Of a stretch of DNA of 64,000 nt, positions 34,384 to 43,133 are shown one piece after another. Below the pieces are notes generated by a model that worked only from the letters and a program-made list of their open reading frames with translations, was not told the DNA's origin and made no database searches. This DNA comes from TMED14 sp002378565 (GTDB taxonomy: Bacteria > Bacteroidota > Bacteroidia > Flavobacteriales > Schleiferiaceae). Every line of letters begins with the position of its first letter. Positions within the stretch are counted from its first letter, which is position 1. Made by a program: the position numbers and the translations under genes. The stretch is taken from NCBI GenBank assembly GCA_943846715.1, contig OX044356.1, forward strand, positions 992,001-1,056,000, given 5' to 3'.

Positions 34384-37300
34384 TTAATCCAAGGTAACTT
34401 TGAGTCCAAGACCCTGCAACTCATGCAAGAGGACATTGAAAGACTCCGGAATACCGGGATCTGGCATGCGGTCTCCCTTGACAATCGCTTCATAAGTCTT
34501 TGCACGTCCAATCACATCATCCGACTTGACAGTCAAGATTTCGCGAAGGATGTTTGACGCACCAAATGCTTCAAGAGCCCATACTTCCATCTCACCAAAT
34601 CGCTGGCCACCAAACTGTGCTTTACCGCCAAGTGGTTGCTGTGTAATTAGTGAATATGGTCCAATGGAACGAGCGTGCATCTTGTCATCAACCATGTGAC
34701 CCAATTTGAGCATGTAGATGATACCAACAGTCGCTTTTTGGTCAAATGCTTCACCCGTACCTCCATCAAAGAGTTGGGTGTGGCCAAAATCTGGCAAGCC
34801 AGCTTCATTGGTGTATTCAGTGATTTGATCCAATGTTGCACCATCAAAAATCGGCGTAGAGAACTTCTTGTCCAATTTCTGACCTGCCCAACCAAGAACG
34901 GTTTCATAAATCTGACCAATGTTCATCCGTGATGGTACACCCAAGGGGTTCAGTACAATGTCAACTGGCGTGCCGTCTTCCAAGAATGGCATGTCCTCCT
35001 CGCGAACAATTTTCGCAACGATGCCCTTGTTACCGTGACGACCAGCCATCTTATCTCCCACCTTCAGCTTGCGCTTCTTGGCGATCAACACTTTAGCCAT
35101 CTTCACAACACCTGCGGGCAATTCATCACCAACAGAAATGGTGAACTTCTCCCTGCGATTGATACCTGTCAAGTCACTGACTTTGATCTTGTAGTTGTGC
35201 AACAGACTGTCAACCAAGGCATTCTTGTCCTTCATTGTTGTCCATTTACCACCAGACATGTGAGTGAAGTCTTCAATGGTATTCAACAAACGCAAGGTGT
35301 ATTTGCTACCCTTAGGAATGATTTCCTCATTGAGGTCGTTGTAAACCCCCTGACATACGTTGCCTGAAATGATTTTTGCCAACTTCTCAATGAAACGTGA
35401 ACGAACATCTGACAATTCAGCTTGGAACTTTGTCTCCAGAACAACCAAATCCTCTTTGTCTTGCAATCGTTGACGCTTATCCTTCACCGATCGGCTAAAG
35501 AGTTTCTTGTCAAGAACTACACCACGCAATGAGGGTGAACATTTCAAGGATGCATCCTTGACGTCTCCCGCTTTATCGCCAAATATGGCGCGAAGCAATT
35601 TTTCCTCTGGCGATGGATCACTCTCACCCTTGGGTGTGATCTTTCCAATCAGAATATCACCTGCAGAAATCTCTGCTCCAATGCGAATCATGCCATTCTC
35701 ATCCAAATCCTTGGTGGCCTCTTCAGAGACATTGGGGATATCTGCTGTCAATTCCTCCATGCCCAATTTGGTGTCGCGCACATCCATGCTATACTCATCA
35801 ATGTGAATGGATGTAAAGATGTCCTCTTTAACAACCTTTTCGCTGATTACGATGGCATCCTCAAAGTTGTAACCTTTCCATGGCATGAATGATACCAATA
35901 GGTTACGTCCTAAAGCAAGTTCACCATTTTCTGTAGCGTAACCCTGACAAAGCACTTGGTTCTTCTTAACGCGATCGCCCTTTCTTACAATAGGGTTCAA
36001 TGTGATACTGCTGCCCTGGTTAGTCTTCAAGAACTTAGTCAATCGGTAAGAGATTGTCGATGATTCAAAGCTCACTAGATCCTCGTCTTCTGTTCGATCG
36101 TACACAATGGTGATCTTCTGTGCATCAACATAATCTACAGTACCGGCGCCTTCAGCGTTGATCAATACCCTTGAATCCTTTGCAACCTGCTGCTCAAGAC
36201 CTGTTCCGACGATGGGTGCTTGTGGGCGCATCAATGGCACGGCCTGACGCATCATGTTAGATCCCATCAATGCACGGTTGGCATCATCATGCTCCAAGAA
36301 TGGAATCAATGAGGCTGAAATTGAGGCAATTTGGTTGGGTGCAACGTCCATTAAATCCACTTGCTTTGACTCTACCACAGGGTAATCTGCCACGTCACGT
36401 GCTTTAATTTTCTCATTGGTGAAGTTACCTGCATTGTCCAAAGGCGCATTAGCCTGTGCAATGATGTTCTCTTCCTCTTCCTCAGCACTCAGATAGATTG
36501 GATCACTGTTCAACTGAACAACGCCATCTTCTACCTTTCTGTAAGGGGTTTCAATGAATCCCATCGAGTTAACTTTCGCATAAACACATAGGGAAGAAAT
36601 CAAACCAATGTTTGGACCCTCAGGTGTTTCAATGGGACAAAGTCGGCCATAGTGCGTGTAGTGAACGTCACGAACCTCAAATCCTGCGCGCTCACGACTC
36701 AAGCCACCAGGCCCTAGTGCAGACAGGCGACGCTTGTGCGTGACCTCTGACAAGGGGTTGGTTTGGTCCATGAACTGGCTCAATTGGTTGGTACCAAAGA
36801 ACGAGTTGATGACGGAACTCAATGTCTTTGCATTGATCAAGTCAACGGGTGTGAAAACCTCATTGTCACGAACATTCATGCGCTCACGAATGGTACGCGC
36901 CATGCGAGAAAGACCCACACCAAACTGGTTAGACATTTGCTCACCAACGGTGCGAACACGGCGATTGCTCAAGTGATCAATGTCATCAATTTCTGTCTTC
37001 GCATTGATCAATTCGATCAAGTACTTGATAATGGAAATGATGTCCTGCTTGGTTAAAACCTGCTTCTCATTGTCAATTTTCAATCCCAACTTCTTGTTCA
37101 AGCGGTAGCGACCTACCTCACCGAGGCTGTAACGCTGCTCTGAGAAGAACAATTTGTCAATGATACCACGTGCTGTATCAACATCTGGCGGCTCAGCATT
37201 TCGCAATTGGCGATAGATGTGCTCTACTGCTTCAACTTCTGAGTTGGTTGGATCCTTTTGCAAGGTGTTATAGATGATGGCATAATCTGCCTCATCCACA

Positions 37301-38190
37301 TCAACTTTATGCAACAGGATGGTTGCAACACCTGCATCAGTAATCAAAGGCAAATGGTCCTTTTCAATGATGGTGTCGCGATCAAGGATGACCTCATTGC
37401 GCTCAACAGATACCACTTCACCGGTGTCCTCATCAACAAAATCCTCAACCCATGACTTCAATACCCTTGCAGCCAACTTGCGACCAACTGATCGCTTCAA
37501 TGCGGCTTTAGAAATCTTCATCTCATCAGCAAGGTCAAAAATCTCTAGGATGTCCTTATCACGCTCAAATCCAATGGCGCGGAAGAGTGTGGTGACAGGT
37601 AATTTCTTTTTCCGATCGATGTAAGCATACATGACGGAGTTGATATCTGTCGCGAATTCAATCCAAGATCCTTTGAAAGGAATGACTCGTGCAGAGTAAA
37701 GCTTGGTGCCATTGGCATGGAAGCTCTGGCCAAAGAATACACCAGGTGAGCGGTGCAACTGTGAAACGATAACCCGTTCAGCACCATTGACGATGAAGGT
37801 GCCTCGTGGTGACATGTAGGGGATGGTTCCCAAATAAACGTCTTGTACAACCGTCTCGAAATCCTCGTGCTCGGGGTCGGTACAATAGAGTTTAAGGCGT
37901 GCTTTCAAGGGCACACTGTAGGTCAATCCACGCTCAAGGCATTCTTGCTCAGAATAGCGTGCGGGATCAACAAAGTAATCGATGAATTCAAGCACAAATT
38001 GATTGCGAGAATCCGTGATAGGAAAGTTATCATTGAAGGTGTGAAAGAGTCCCTCATCTTCACGGTCTACAGACTTGGTGTCGATTTGAAAGAAATCTTG
38101 GAACGACTTGATTTGAATTTCCAGGAAGTCTGGAGTGTCAGCCTGCGCAAAGGTTGAGGAGAAGTTGATACGCGGTTGAGATAGTGCCAT
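34384..38190 (-). CDS. rpoB: DNA-directed RNA polymerase subunit beta
   Basis: The protein has 1268 residues. It contains the rifampicin-region motifs FFGTNQLSQFMDQTNPL and HKRRLSALGPGGL, and the C-terminal GGKAQFGGQRFGEMEVWALEAFGA. It forms the catalytic core with beta'. It is preceded by a 103-base gap from rplL that contains a long hairpin with a U-run, suggesting partial termination between the ribosomal and polymerase genes. Confidence 0.98.
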   Translation of the reverse strand: MALSQPRINFSSTFAQADTPDFLEIQIKSFQDFFQIDTKSVDREDEGLFHTFNDNFPITDSRNQFVLEFIDYFVDPARYSEQECLERGLTYSVPLKARLKLYCTDPEHEDFETVVQDVYLGTIPYMSPRGTFIVNGAERVIVSQLHRSPGVFFGQSFHANGTKLYSARVIPFKGSWIEFATDINSVMYAYIDRKKKLPVTTLFRAIGFERDKDILEIFDLADEMKISKAALKRSVGRKLAARVLKSWVEDFVDEDTGEVVSVERNEVILDRDTIIEKDHLPLITDAGVATILLHKVDVDEADYAIIYNTLQKDPTNSEVEAVEHIYRQLRNAEPPDVDTARGIIDKLFFSEQRYSLGEVGRYRLNKKLGLKIDNEKQVLTKQDIISIIKYLIELINAKTEIDDIDHLSNRRVRTVGEQMSNQFGVGLSRMARTIRERMNVRDNEVFTPVDLINAKTLSSVINSFFGTNQLSQFMDQTNPLSEVTHKRRLSALGPGGLSRERAGFEVRDVHYTHYGRLCPIETPEGPNIGLISSLCVYAKVNSMGFIETPYRKVEDGVVQLNSDPIYLSAEEEEENIIAQANAPLDNAGNFTNEKIKARDVADYPVVESKQVDLMDVAPNQIASISASLIPFLEHDDANRALMGSNMMRQAVPLMRPQAPIVGTGLEQQVAKDSRVLINAEGAGTVDYVDAQKITIVYDRTEDEDLVSFESSTISYRLTKFLKTNQGSSITLNPIVRKGDRVKKNQVLCQGYATENGELALGRNLLVSFMPWKGYNFEDAIVISEKVVKEDIFTSIHIDEYSMDVRDTKLGMEELTADIPNVSEEATKDLDENGMIRIGAEISAGDILIGKITPKGESDPSPEEKLLRAIFGDKAGDVKDASLKCSPSLRGVVLDKKLFSRSVKDKRQRLQDKEDLVVLETKFQAELSDVRSRFIEKLAKIISGNVCQGVYNDLNEEIIPKGSKYTLRLLNTIEDFTHMSGGKWTTMKDKNALVDSLLHNYKIKVSDLTGINRREKFTISVGDELPAGVVKMAKVLIAKKRKLKVGDKMAGRHGNKGIVAKIVREEDMPFLEDGTPVDIVLNPLGVPSRMNIGQIYETVLGWAGQKLDKKFSTPIFDGATLDQITEYTNEAGLPDFGHTQLFDGGTGEAFDQKATVGIIYMLKLGHMVDDKMHARSIGPYSLITQQPLGGKAQFGGQRFGEMEVWALEAFGASNILREILTVKSDDVIGRAKTYEAIVKGDRMPDPGIPESFNVLLHELQGLGLKVTLD

Positions 38191-38234
38191 AACGAGGATC
38201 TTGAATTAGTTCAATGAGATGTTGCGAGAAACGC

Positions 38235-38276
38235 AAAAAAGGTCTAGGCCTGGGGACATGCCCCAGGACCTAAACC
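38235..38276 (-). terminator. Hairpin with U-run between rplL and rpoB (attenuator-like)
   Basis: On the minus strand GGTTTAGG(T)CCTGGGG pairs with CCCCAGGCCTAGACC around a 5-base loop. This gives a stem of about 15 bp with one G-U pair and one bulged base, followed by TTTTTT. It has the form of an intrinsic terminator inside an operon, as expected for an attenuator that lowers rpoBC expression relative to the ribosomal proteins. Confidence 0.8.
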
Positions 38277-38293
38277 TGATAGGTAAGTAAAGC

Positions 38294-38668
38294 TTACTTA
38301 AGCTCAACTTCAGCACCAGCTTCTTCAAGAGATTTCTTGAGAGCTTCTGCCTCGTCTTTGGACACGCCTTCTTTGATGGCGGCCGGAGCTGCGTCAACTT
38401 TTCCTTTGGCTTCTTTGAGGCCAAGACCAGTCAGTTCCTTAACGATCTTAACGACCGCCAATTTGGAACCACCAGCAGCGGTTAGAATAACGTCAAACTC
38501 TGTCTGCTCTTCAGATGCGGCGGCGCTGTCCCCGGCGGGTCCAGCAACAGCAACAGCTGCAGCAGCAGGCTCAATGCCGTATTCATCTTTGAGGTAAGTA
38601 GCGAGTTCTTGGACTTCTTTTACGGTCATGTTGACCAAAGAATCTCCTAGGGATTTAATATCTGCCAT
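38294..38668 (-). CDS. rplL: 50S ribosomal protein L7/L12
   Basis: The 124-residue stalk protein recruits translation GTPases. It has an N-terminal dimerisation helix, an Ala-rich hinge (about residues 34-50) and the C-terminal domain EFDVILTAAGGSKLAVVKIVKELTG. It follows rplJ after 65 bases and precedes the rpoB attenuator-like hairpin. Confidence 0.97.
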   Translation of the reverse strand: MADIKSLGDSLVNMTVKEVQELATYLKDEYGIEPAAAAVAVAGPAGDSAAASEEQTEFDVILTAAGGSKLAVVKIVKELTGLGLKEAKGKVDAAPAAIKEGVSKDEAEALKKSLEEAGAEVELK

Positions 38669-38733
38669 GGTTTTGTGATTTATGATGGATTAATTAATTG
38701 AATATGCACAAGTGGAAGCTGAGTGCGTAAAAG

Positions 38734-39255
38734 TTAGGACTTCCTTTCTTCCAAGGTCTTCAAAAGACCAGAAAGGGTTTGACCAGATCCTGTCAGTCCA
38801 GACATGACCGACTGCAACGGGCTCTGCAAGAGCACGAGGATATCGCCGATCAGTTCTTCTTTGGACTTGAGGTTGCTCAAAGCCTCGAGTTGGTCATCTC
38901 CTACGTAGATGGCCTCCTCGACAAAGGCACCCTTAAGAATTGGCTTCTTACTTTTCTTGCGAAATGTCTTGATGAGCTTAGCGGGTGCATTACCAGCTTC
39001 AGCGATCATCAGGCTTGAGTTGCCTTTCAGGGTATCGTATAGCCCTTCAAATTCCTTTGAAGAGTTTTCCATTGCTTTGCGAAGTAGGGTGTTTTTTACA
39101 ACCTGTAACTTCACATCTGATTTGGCTGCTTGGCGACGCAAATTGCTTGTTGTGTCAGCATCCAATCCTTCGATGTCTGCAATGTAGATGGTTTTGGTGT
39201 TTTCAAGTAACTCTGTGAGTTGCTTGATCGTAACCGTTTTTTCTTGACGTGTCAT
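38734..39255 (-). CDS. rplJ: 50S ribosomal protein L10
   Basis: The protein has 173 residues from the ATG at 39255 (MTRQEKTVTIKQLTE); an upstream in-frame ATG at 39285 would overlap rplA and is rejected. It shows IADIEGLDADTTSNLRRQ and the NTLLRKAM core of L10, which anchors L7/L12 to the ribosome. It starts 10 bases after rplA ends. Confidence 0.96.
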   Translation of the reverse strand: MTRQEKTVTIKQLTELLENTKTIYIADIEGLDADTTSNLRRQAAKSDVKLQVVKNTLLRKAMENSSKEFEGLYDTLKGNSSLMIAEAGNAPAKLIKTFRKKSKKPILKGAFVEEAIYVGDDQLEALSNLKSKEELIGDILVLLQSPLQSVMSGLTGSGQTLSGLLKTLEERKS

Positions 39256-39265
39256 GATGTCTTGC

Positions 39266-39952
39266 TTAAGCGTTTTTGAATTCAACGGACAAACCAGGAC
39301 CCATGGTTGGACCCATGGTCAGGCTCTTGATGTAAGCACCTTTAGCTGATGTTGGCTTCAAGCGAATGATGGTATTGATCAATTCAGCAGCGTTTTCCTT
39401 GATTTGCTCTTGCGAGAAAGAAACCTTAGCTACCGATGCGTGGATAATGCCATAACGATCAACCTTGAAGTCAATCTTACCAGCCTTCACTTCACGAACA
39501 GCCTTAGCGACGTCCATGGTAACGGTTCCAGACTTGGGGTTTGGCATCAGGCCGCGAGGGCCTAAAACGCGACCCAACGGACCCAGCTTACCCATTGCGG
39601 CAGGTACTGTGATGATGACATCGATGTCCGTCCAACCACCTTTGATCTTCTCAACGTACTCGTCAAGACCAACGTAGTCAGCACCAGCCTCTTTTGCTTC
39701 AGCCTCCTTGTCAGCAGGAACCAAGGCGAGAACTTTGATGTCCTTGCCTGTGCCATGAGGAAGACTCACTGTGCCACGAACCATCTGGTTGGCTTTGCGA
39801 GGATCCACACCCAAACGGATAGCTAGATCAACTGAACCGTCGAATTTACTTGTGCTGACTTCCTTCACGAGTGAAGAAGCCTCATCGAGTGAGTACACCT
39901 TACCAGGTTCAACCTTAGCGAGGGCAGCTTTTTGATTTTTTGTCATTGCCAT
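39266..39952 (-). CDS. rplA: 50S ribosomal protein L1
   Basis: The protein has 228 residues with the L1 signature around MGKLGPLGRVLGPRGLMPNP and SVDLAIRLGVDPRKANQMVRG. It binds 23S rRNA at the L1 stalk and is known in other bacteria to repress its own operon. It lies 11 bases after rplK. Confidence 0.97.
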   Translation of the reverse strand: MAMTKNQKAALAKVEPGKVYSLDEASSLVKEVSTSKFDGSVDLAIRLGVDPRKANQMVRGTVSLPHGTGKDIKVLALVPADKEAEAKEAGADYVGLDEYVEKIKGGWTDIDVIITVPAAMGKLGPLGRVLGPRGLMPNPKSGTVTMDVAKAVREVKAGKIDFKVDRYGIIHASVAKVSFSQEQIKENAAELINTIIRLKPTSAKGAYIKSLTMGPTMGPGLSVEFKNA

Positions 39953-39963
39953 GATGCGATATA

Positions 39964-40407
39964 TTATACGGTTTCAGGACGTTTGCCAGAAATGGTGATG
40001 CCCATACTGCGGGCAGTACCGGCTACCATATTCATGGCTGATCCAACAGTGAAACAATTGAGGTCAATCATCTTGCCTTCAGCGATGGTCTGAACTTGCG
40101 TCCAATTCACCTTACCGACCTTTTCAATGTGCGGTACGCCTGAGCCACTCTTCAATTTTGCCGCTTCCAGCAATTGAACAGCCACAGGGGGTTGCTTGAT
40201 GATGAAGTCAAATGACTTGTCAGCGTAGACAGTGATGACTACAGGGAGAAGTTTGCCCGCTTTGTCTTGCGTACGAGCATTGAATTGTTTGCAAAATTCC
40301 ATGATGTTCACGCCCTTTGCACCCAAGGCAGGACCTACAGGTGGCGCAGGGTTCGCGGCACCACCACGGACTTGCAATTTCAATAAGGCAGATATTTCTT
40401 TTGCCAT
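39964..40407 (-). CDS. rplK: 50S ribosomal protein L11
   Basis: The protein has 147 residues: LKLQVRGGAANPAPPVGPALGAKGVNIMEFC at the N-terminus and the rRNA-binding C-terminal domain ending ARSMGITI. It forms the GTPase-associated centre. The 82 bases between nusG and rplK include the palindrome CAGCATGCTG but no terminator. Confidence 0.97.
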   Translation of the reverse strand: MAKEISALLKLQVRGGAANPAPPVGPALGAKGVNIMEFCKQFNARTQDKAGKLLPVVITVYADKSFDFIIKQPPVAVQLLEAAKLKSGSGVPHIEKVGKVNWTQVQTIAEGKMIDLNCFTVGSAMNMVAGTARSMGITISGKRPETV

Positions 40408-40489
40408 GATCAGTTATTCAGTTGTTATTTAATTCAGTTAACATCAGCATGCTGGAAGCGCAGCTTTTGTTGGTTTGAGTTCGTATCAA

Positions 40490-41044
40490 TTATCCGTCTT
40501 TCTCGACTTGCATGAAGCTGAGTTCAAGAGGTGTGCGTCGGCCAAAAATCTTCACAGTGACTTCCAGCTTACGCTTATCCTCCAGTATTTTTTCAATGTT
40601 GCCGCTGAAATCACGGAAAGGACCATCAATGACCTTGACCGTTTCTCCAACAACAAATGGGATGGCAACCTGTTCAGAGGTTTCAGCCAGTTCGTCAACC
40701 CGTCCTAACATGCGATTAACTTCAGTAAGTCGCAATGGGACAGGTACTCCGCCTTTGGTCTCACCCAAGAAACCAATGACATTGTTTACTTTCTTGATCA
40801 AGTGAACCAATTCACCAGTCAATGTGGCTTCAACCATGATGTAGCCTGGAAAGAAGTTGCGCTCTTTAAGCACTTTCTTGCCATCACGAATCTGGTACAC
40901 CTTTTCCGTTGGAATCAAAATTTGGCCCAAGAGATCATCCATGCTGAGATGTTTAACCTCAGCTTCAATGAAATTTTTGATCTTGTTCTCCTGACCGCTG
41001 ATGGCGCGGAGCACATACCATTTCATACCTTCTTGACTAGCCAT
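40490..41044 (-). CDS. nusG: Transcription termination/antitermination protein NusG
   Basis: The protein has 184 residues from ATG 41044 (MASQEGMKWYVLRAISGQE); the in-frame extension upstream would run through secE. It has the NGN domain and a KOW motif near the C-terminus (VKVIDGPFRDFSGNIEKI). It binds RNA polymerase beta' and links it to Rho or the ribosome. It begins one base after secE ends. Confidence 0.96.
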   Translation of the reverse strand: MASQEGMKWYVLRAISGQENKIKNFIEAEVKHLSMDDLLGQILIPTEKVYQIRDGKKVLKERNFFPGYIMVEATLTGELVHLIKKVNNVIGFLGETKGGVPVPLRLTEVNRMLGRVDELAETSEQVAIPFVVGETVKVIDGPFRDFSGNIEKILEDKRKLEVTVKIFGRRTPLELSFMQVEKDG

Positions 41045-41045
41045 C

Positions 41046-41243
41046 TTATGCAAATAATCTATAAATGACATCAAGCACTGTTGTGATACCCTTGTCCATG
41101 ACAAAAACCAACATAGCAAAAATGATGGATCCAATGATGACCACAATGGTGCTCTTTTGTAAAGCCGGCCATGATGGCCAAGTGGTTCTTAGCACAAATT
41201 CCTCGTAAGAGGCTTTTAAATAAGATCTAATTCGTTGCATCAT
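41046..41243 (-). CDS. secE: Preprotein translocase subunit SecE
   Basis: The protein has 65 residues, a single-spanning type. The amphipathic helix SYLKASYEEFVLRTTWPSW is followed by one membrane segment (IVVIIGSIIFAMLVFVMD). It stabilises SecY in the translocon. It may start at the second ATG (41240). It sits between tRNA-Trp and nusG, the usual place. Confidence 0.94.
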   Translation of the reverse strand: MMQRIRSYLKASYEEFVLRTTWPSWPALQKSTIVVIIGSIIFAMLVFVMDKGITTVLDVIYRLFA

Positions 41244-41268
41244 TGTTTTTAATTCTTAACCGTTTTTG

Positions 41269-41339
41269 CACGGGTGGAGAGATTCGAACTCCCATCAACG
41301 GTTTTGGAGACCGCTATTCTACCCTTGAACTACACCCGT
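41269..41339 (-). tRNA. tRNA-Trp (CCA anticodon)
   Basis: A 71-base cloverleaf. Acceptor ACGGGTG pairs with CACCCGT, discriminator G; anticodon loop CTCCAAA gives anticodon CCA; T-arm GGGAG-TTCGAAT-CTCTC. The 3' CCA is not encoded. It lies between tuf and secE. Confidence 0.95.
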
Positions 41340-41347
41340 AGACGTGA

Positions 41348-41378
41348 AAAGGCGTCCCGGAAAACCGGGACACCTTTC
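41348..41378 (-). terminator. Hairpin between tuf and tRNA-Trp
   Basis: On the minus strand GTCCCGG-TTTT-CCGGGAC, extended by AGG/CCT, is followed by TTTT. It could end the tuf transcript partially or mark an RNA processing site before tRNA-Trp. Confidence 0.7.
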
Positions 41379-41396
41379 ACCTTCTTCTTCTGGTAA

Positions 41397-42584
41397 TTAG
41401 TCAAGTACTTTGGTGATCTGACCAGCACCAACCGTACGGCCACCTTCGCGAATAGCAAAGCGTAGACCTACGTTCATTGCCACAGGGGAAATGAGCTCAA
41501 CAGTGATAGTGAGGTTGTCACCAGGCATAACCATCTCAACGCCGTCTGGTAAGAAAATCTCACCTGTGACGTCTGTGGTGCGCAAATAGAACTGAGGACG
41601 GTACTTGCTATGGAAAGGTGTGTGACGACCACCCTCTTCCTTTTTCAAGATGTAAACCTCAGCAGTGAACTTGCTGTGTGGAACTTGGCTACCTGACTTG
41701 CAGACAACCATGCCGCGATGGATATCAGTCTTCTCAATGCCACGCAACAATAGACCAACATTGTCACCAGCTTCGCCAGTGTCAAGGATCTTGCGGAACA
41801 TCTCTACACCAGTTATGGTGGATGTCAATTTCTCATCACCGAAACCGATGATGTCAACTGCATCGCCTGTGTTACCAACACCTGTCTCAATACGACCTGT
41901 TGCAACGGTGCCACGACCAGTGATTGTGAATACGTCCTCAATAGGCATCAAGAACGGCTTAGCGCGATCGCGAACAGGCTCCTCAATATAGCTATCACAA
42001 GCTTCCATCAATTCCTTGATGGCACTAACCCACTTATCATCACCGTTCAAACCACCGAGGGCAGAACCTTGAATAATTGGTGCGTTGTCACCGTCGTATT
42101 GGTAAAAAGAAAGCAATTCGCGGATCTCCATCTCAACGAGCTCAAGAAGCTCCTCGTCGTCGACCAGGTCAACTTTGTTCATGAAGACAACCATGCGAGG
42201 AATACCAACCTGGCGTCCCAACAAGATGTGCTCACGAGTTTGTGGCATAGGGCCATCAGTTGCAGCAACAACCAAAATCGCTCCGTCCATCTGTGCAGCA
42301 CCCGTAACCATGTTCTTCACATAGTCAGCGTGTCCAGGACAGTCAACGTGTGCGTAGTGACGATTAGCGGTCTCATACTCAACGTGAGCAGTATTGATCG
42401 TGATGCCACGCTCCTTTTCTTCAGGTGCAGAATCGATGGACTCAAAATCCATTGCTGTCGCAGTCCCTGAATCAGAAAGCACGCGAGTGATTGCTGCAGT
42501 GAGTGTGGTTTTACCATGGTCAACGTGACCGATGGTACCGATATTAAGGTGCGGTTTGTTCCGCACGAATGTCTCTTTTGCCAT
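41397..42584 (-). CDS. tuf: Elongation factor Tu
   Basis: The protein has 395 residues. G1 is GHVDHGKTT, G3 is DCPGHADY, G4 is NKVD; the C-terminal domains end GRTVGAGQITKVLD. It carries aminoacyl-tRNA to the ribosome. It is preceded by four tRNA genes and followed by a hairpin and tRNA-Trp; co-transcription of tufB with tRNAs is a known arrangement. Confidence 0.99.
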   Translation of the reverse strand: MAKETFVRNKPHLNIGTIGHVDHGKTTLTAAITRVLSDSGTATAMDFESIDSAPEEKERGITINTAHVEYETANRHYAHVDCPGHADYVKNMVTGAAQMDGAILVVAATDGPMPQTREHILLGRQVGIPRMVVFMNKVDLVDDEELLELVEMEIRELLSFYQYDGDNAPIIQGSALGGLNGDDKWVSAIKELMEACDSYIEEPVRDRAKPFLMPIEDVFTITGRGTVATGRIETGVGNTGDAVDIIGFGDEKLTSTITGVEMFRKILDTGEAGDNVGLLLRGIEKTDIHRGMVVCKSGSQVPHSKFTAEVYILKKEEGGRHTPFHSKYRPQFYLRTTDVTGEIFLPDGVEMVMPGDNLTITVELISPVAMNVGLRFAIREGGRTVGAGQITKVLD

Positions 42585-42649
42585 TGTAAATAAGTGTTAA
42601 TAATAGAGAGAAAATTGAACCAAATAAGGTACGTTAAATGTTGTTGTTG

Positions 42650-42721
42650 AGCCAATGACGGGAATTGAACCCGTGACCTCTTCCTTACCAAGGAAACGCT
42701 CTACCTCTGAGCTACATCGGC
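42650..42721 (-). tRNA. tRNA-Thr (GGT anticodon)
   Basis: 72 bases. Acceptor GCCGATG pairs with CATTGGC including a G-U pair, discriminator T; anticodon loop TTGGTAA gives GGT; T-arm ACGGG-TTCAATT-CCCGT. CCA is not encoded. Last tRNA before tuf. Confidence 0.95.
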
Positions 42722-42726
42722 TGGTA

Positions 42727-42802
42727 TGGAGCGGAAGACGGGATTCGAACCCGCGACCCTCAGCTTGGAAGGCTGATGCTCTACCAGCTGAGCTACTTCC
42801 GC
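42727..42802 (-). tRNA. tRNA-Gly (TCC anticodon), CCA encoded
   Basis: 76 bases including the 3' CCA. Acceptor GCGGAAG pairs with CTTCCGC, discriminator T; anticodon loop CTTCCAA gives TCC; T-arm GCGGG-TTCGAAT-CCCGT. It is the only one of the five tRNA genes here with an encoded CCA. Confidence 0.95.
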
Positions 42803-42811
42803 TGAATGTTG

Positions 42812-42893
42812 TGGGAGTGGATGGACTCGAACCATCGATGCCCGAAGGCGACAGAGTTACAGTCTGGTGCAATAGCCACTATGCGACACTCCC
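42812..42893 (-). tRNA. tRNA-Tyr (GTA anticodon)
   Basis: 82 bases with the long variable arm expected of bacterial tRNA-Tyr (GTCGCCTTCGGGC). Acceptor GGGAGTG pairs with CACTCCC, discriminator A; anticodon loop CTGTAAC gives GTA. CCA is not encoded. Confidence 0.95.
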
Positions 42894-42946
42894 GAGTGCT
42901 GCGACATGAAGTATTTCAACGAACAACGCAGACCCGGATGACATAG

Positions 42947-43019
42947 AGCCAGCAGAGGGACTCGAACCCCCGACCTACTGATTACAAGTCAGTAGCTCTA
43001 CCAACTGAGCTATGCTGGC
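42947..43019 (-). tRNA. tRNA-Thr (TGT anticodon)
   Basis: 73 bases. Acceptor GCCAGCA pairs with TGCTGGC, discriminator T; anticodon loop CTTGTAA gives TGT; T-arm GGGGG-TTCGAGT-CCCTC. First gene of the cluster, about 85 bases after the -7 box. Confidence 0.95.
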
Positions 43020-43103
43020 TGGTTAAGCTTGTCGACGATCCGCGCAGTGCGATGAAAAGAACGTTGCTGCAAAGCAGCGATTCCCGATTTTTCAAACGGA
43101 CTG

Positions 43104-43133
43104 CAAATGTAGATAATGTTAGGCGTTCTACAA
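43104..43133 (-). promoter_or_regulatory. Bacteroidota promoter of the tRNA-tuf transcript
   Basis: On the minus strand TTG (43133-43131), 19 bases, then TACATTTG (43111-43104). This is the best full match in the window to the -33 TTTG / -7 TAnnTTTG promoter. A small hairpin GCTGC-AAA-GCAGC inversion follows near 43065-43079 in the leader. Confidence 0.65.

Noticed and set aside
29950..38190. Many frames of 60-110 codons opposite rpoB and rpoC
   Set aside because: Shadow frames of highly conserved genes; none has an independent start context or family motif.
41045..41146. N-terminal extension of nusG
   Set aside because: It would overlap secE almost completely, while the ATG at 41044 fits the NGN domain start.
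42597..42909. Two overlapping frames of 84-91 codons on opposite strands
   Set aside because: They are made of tRNA gene sequence (phrases such as SSAGRASAFQAEGRGFESRLP are a well-known artefact of translated tRNA genes).
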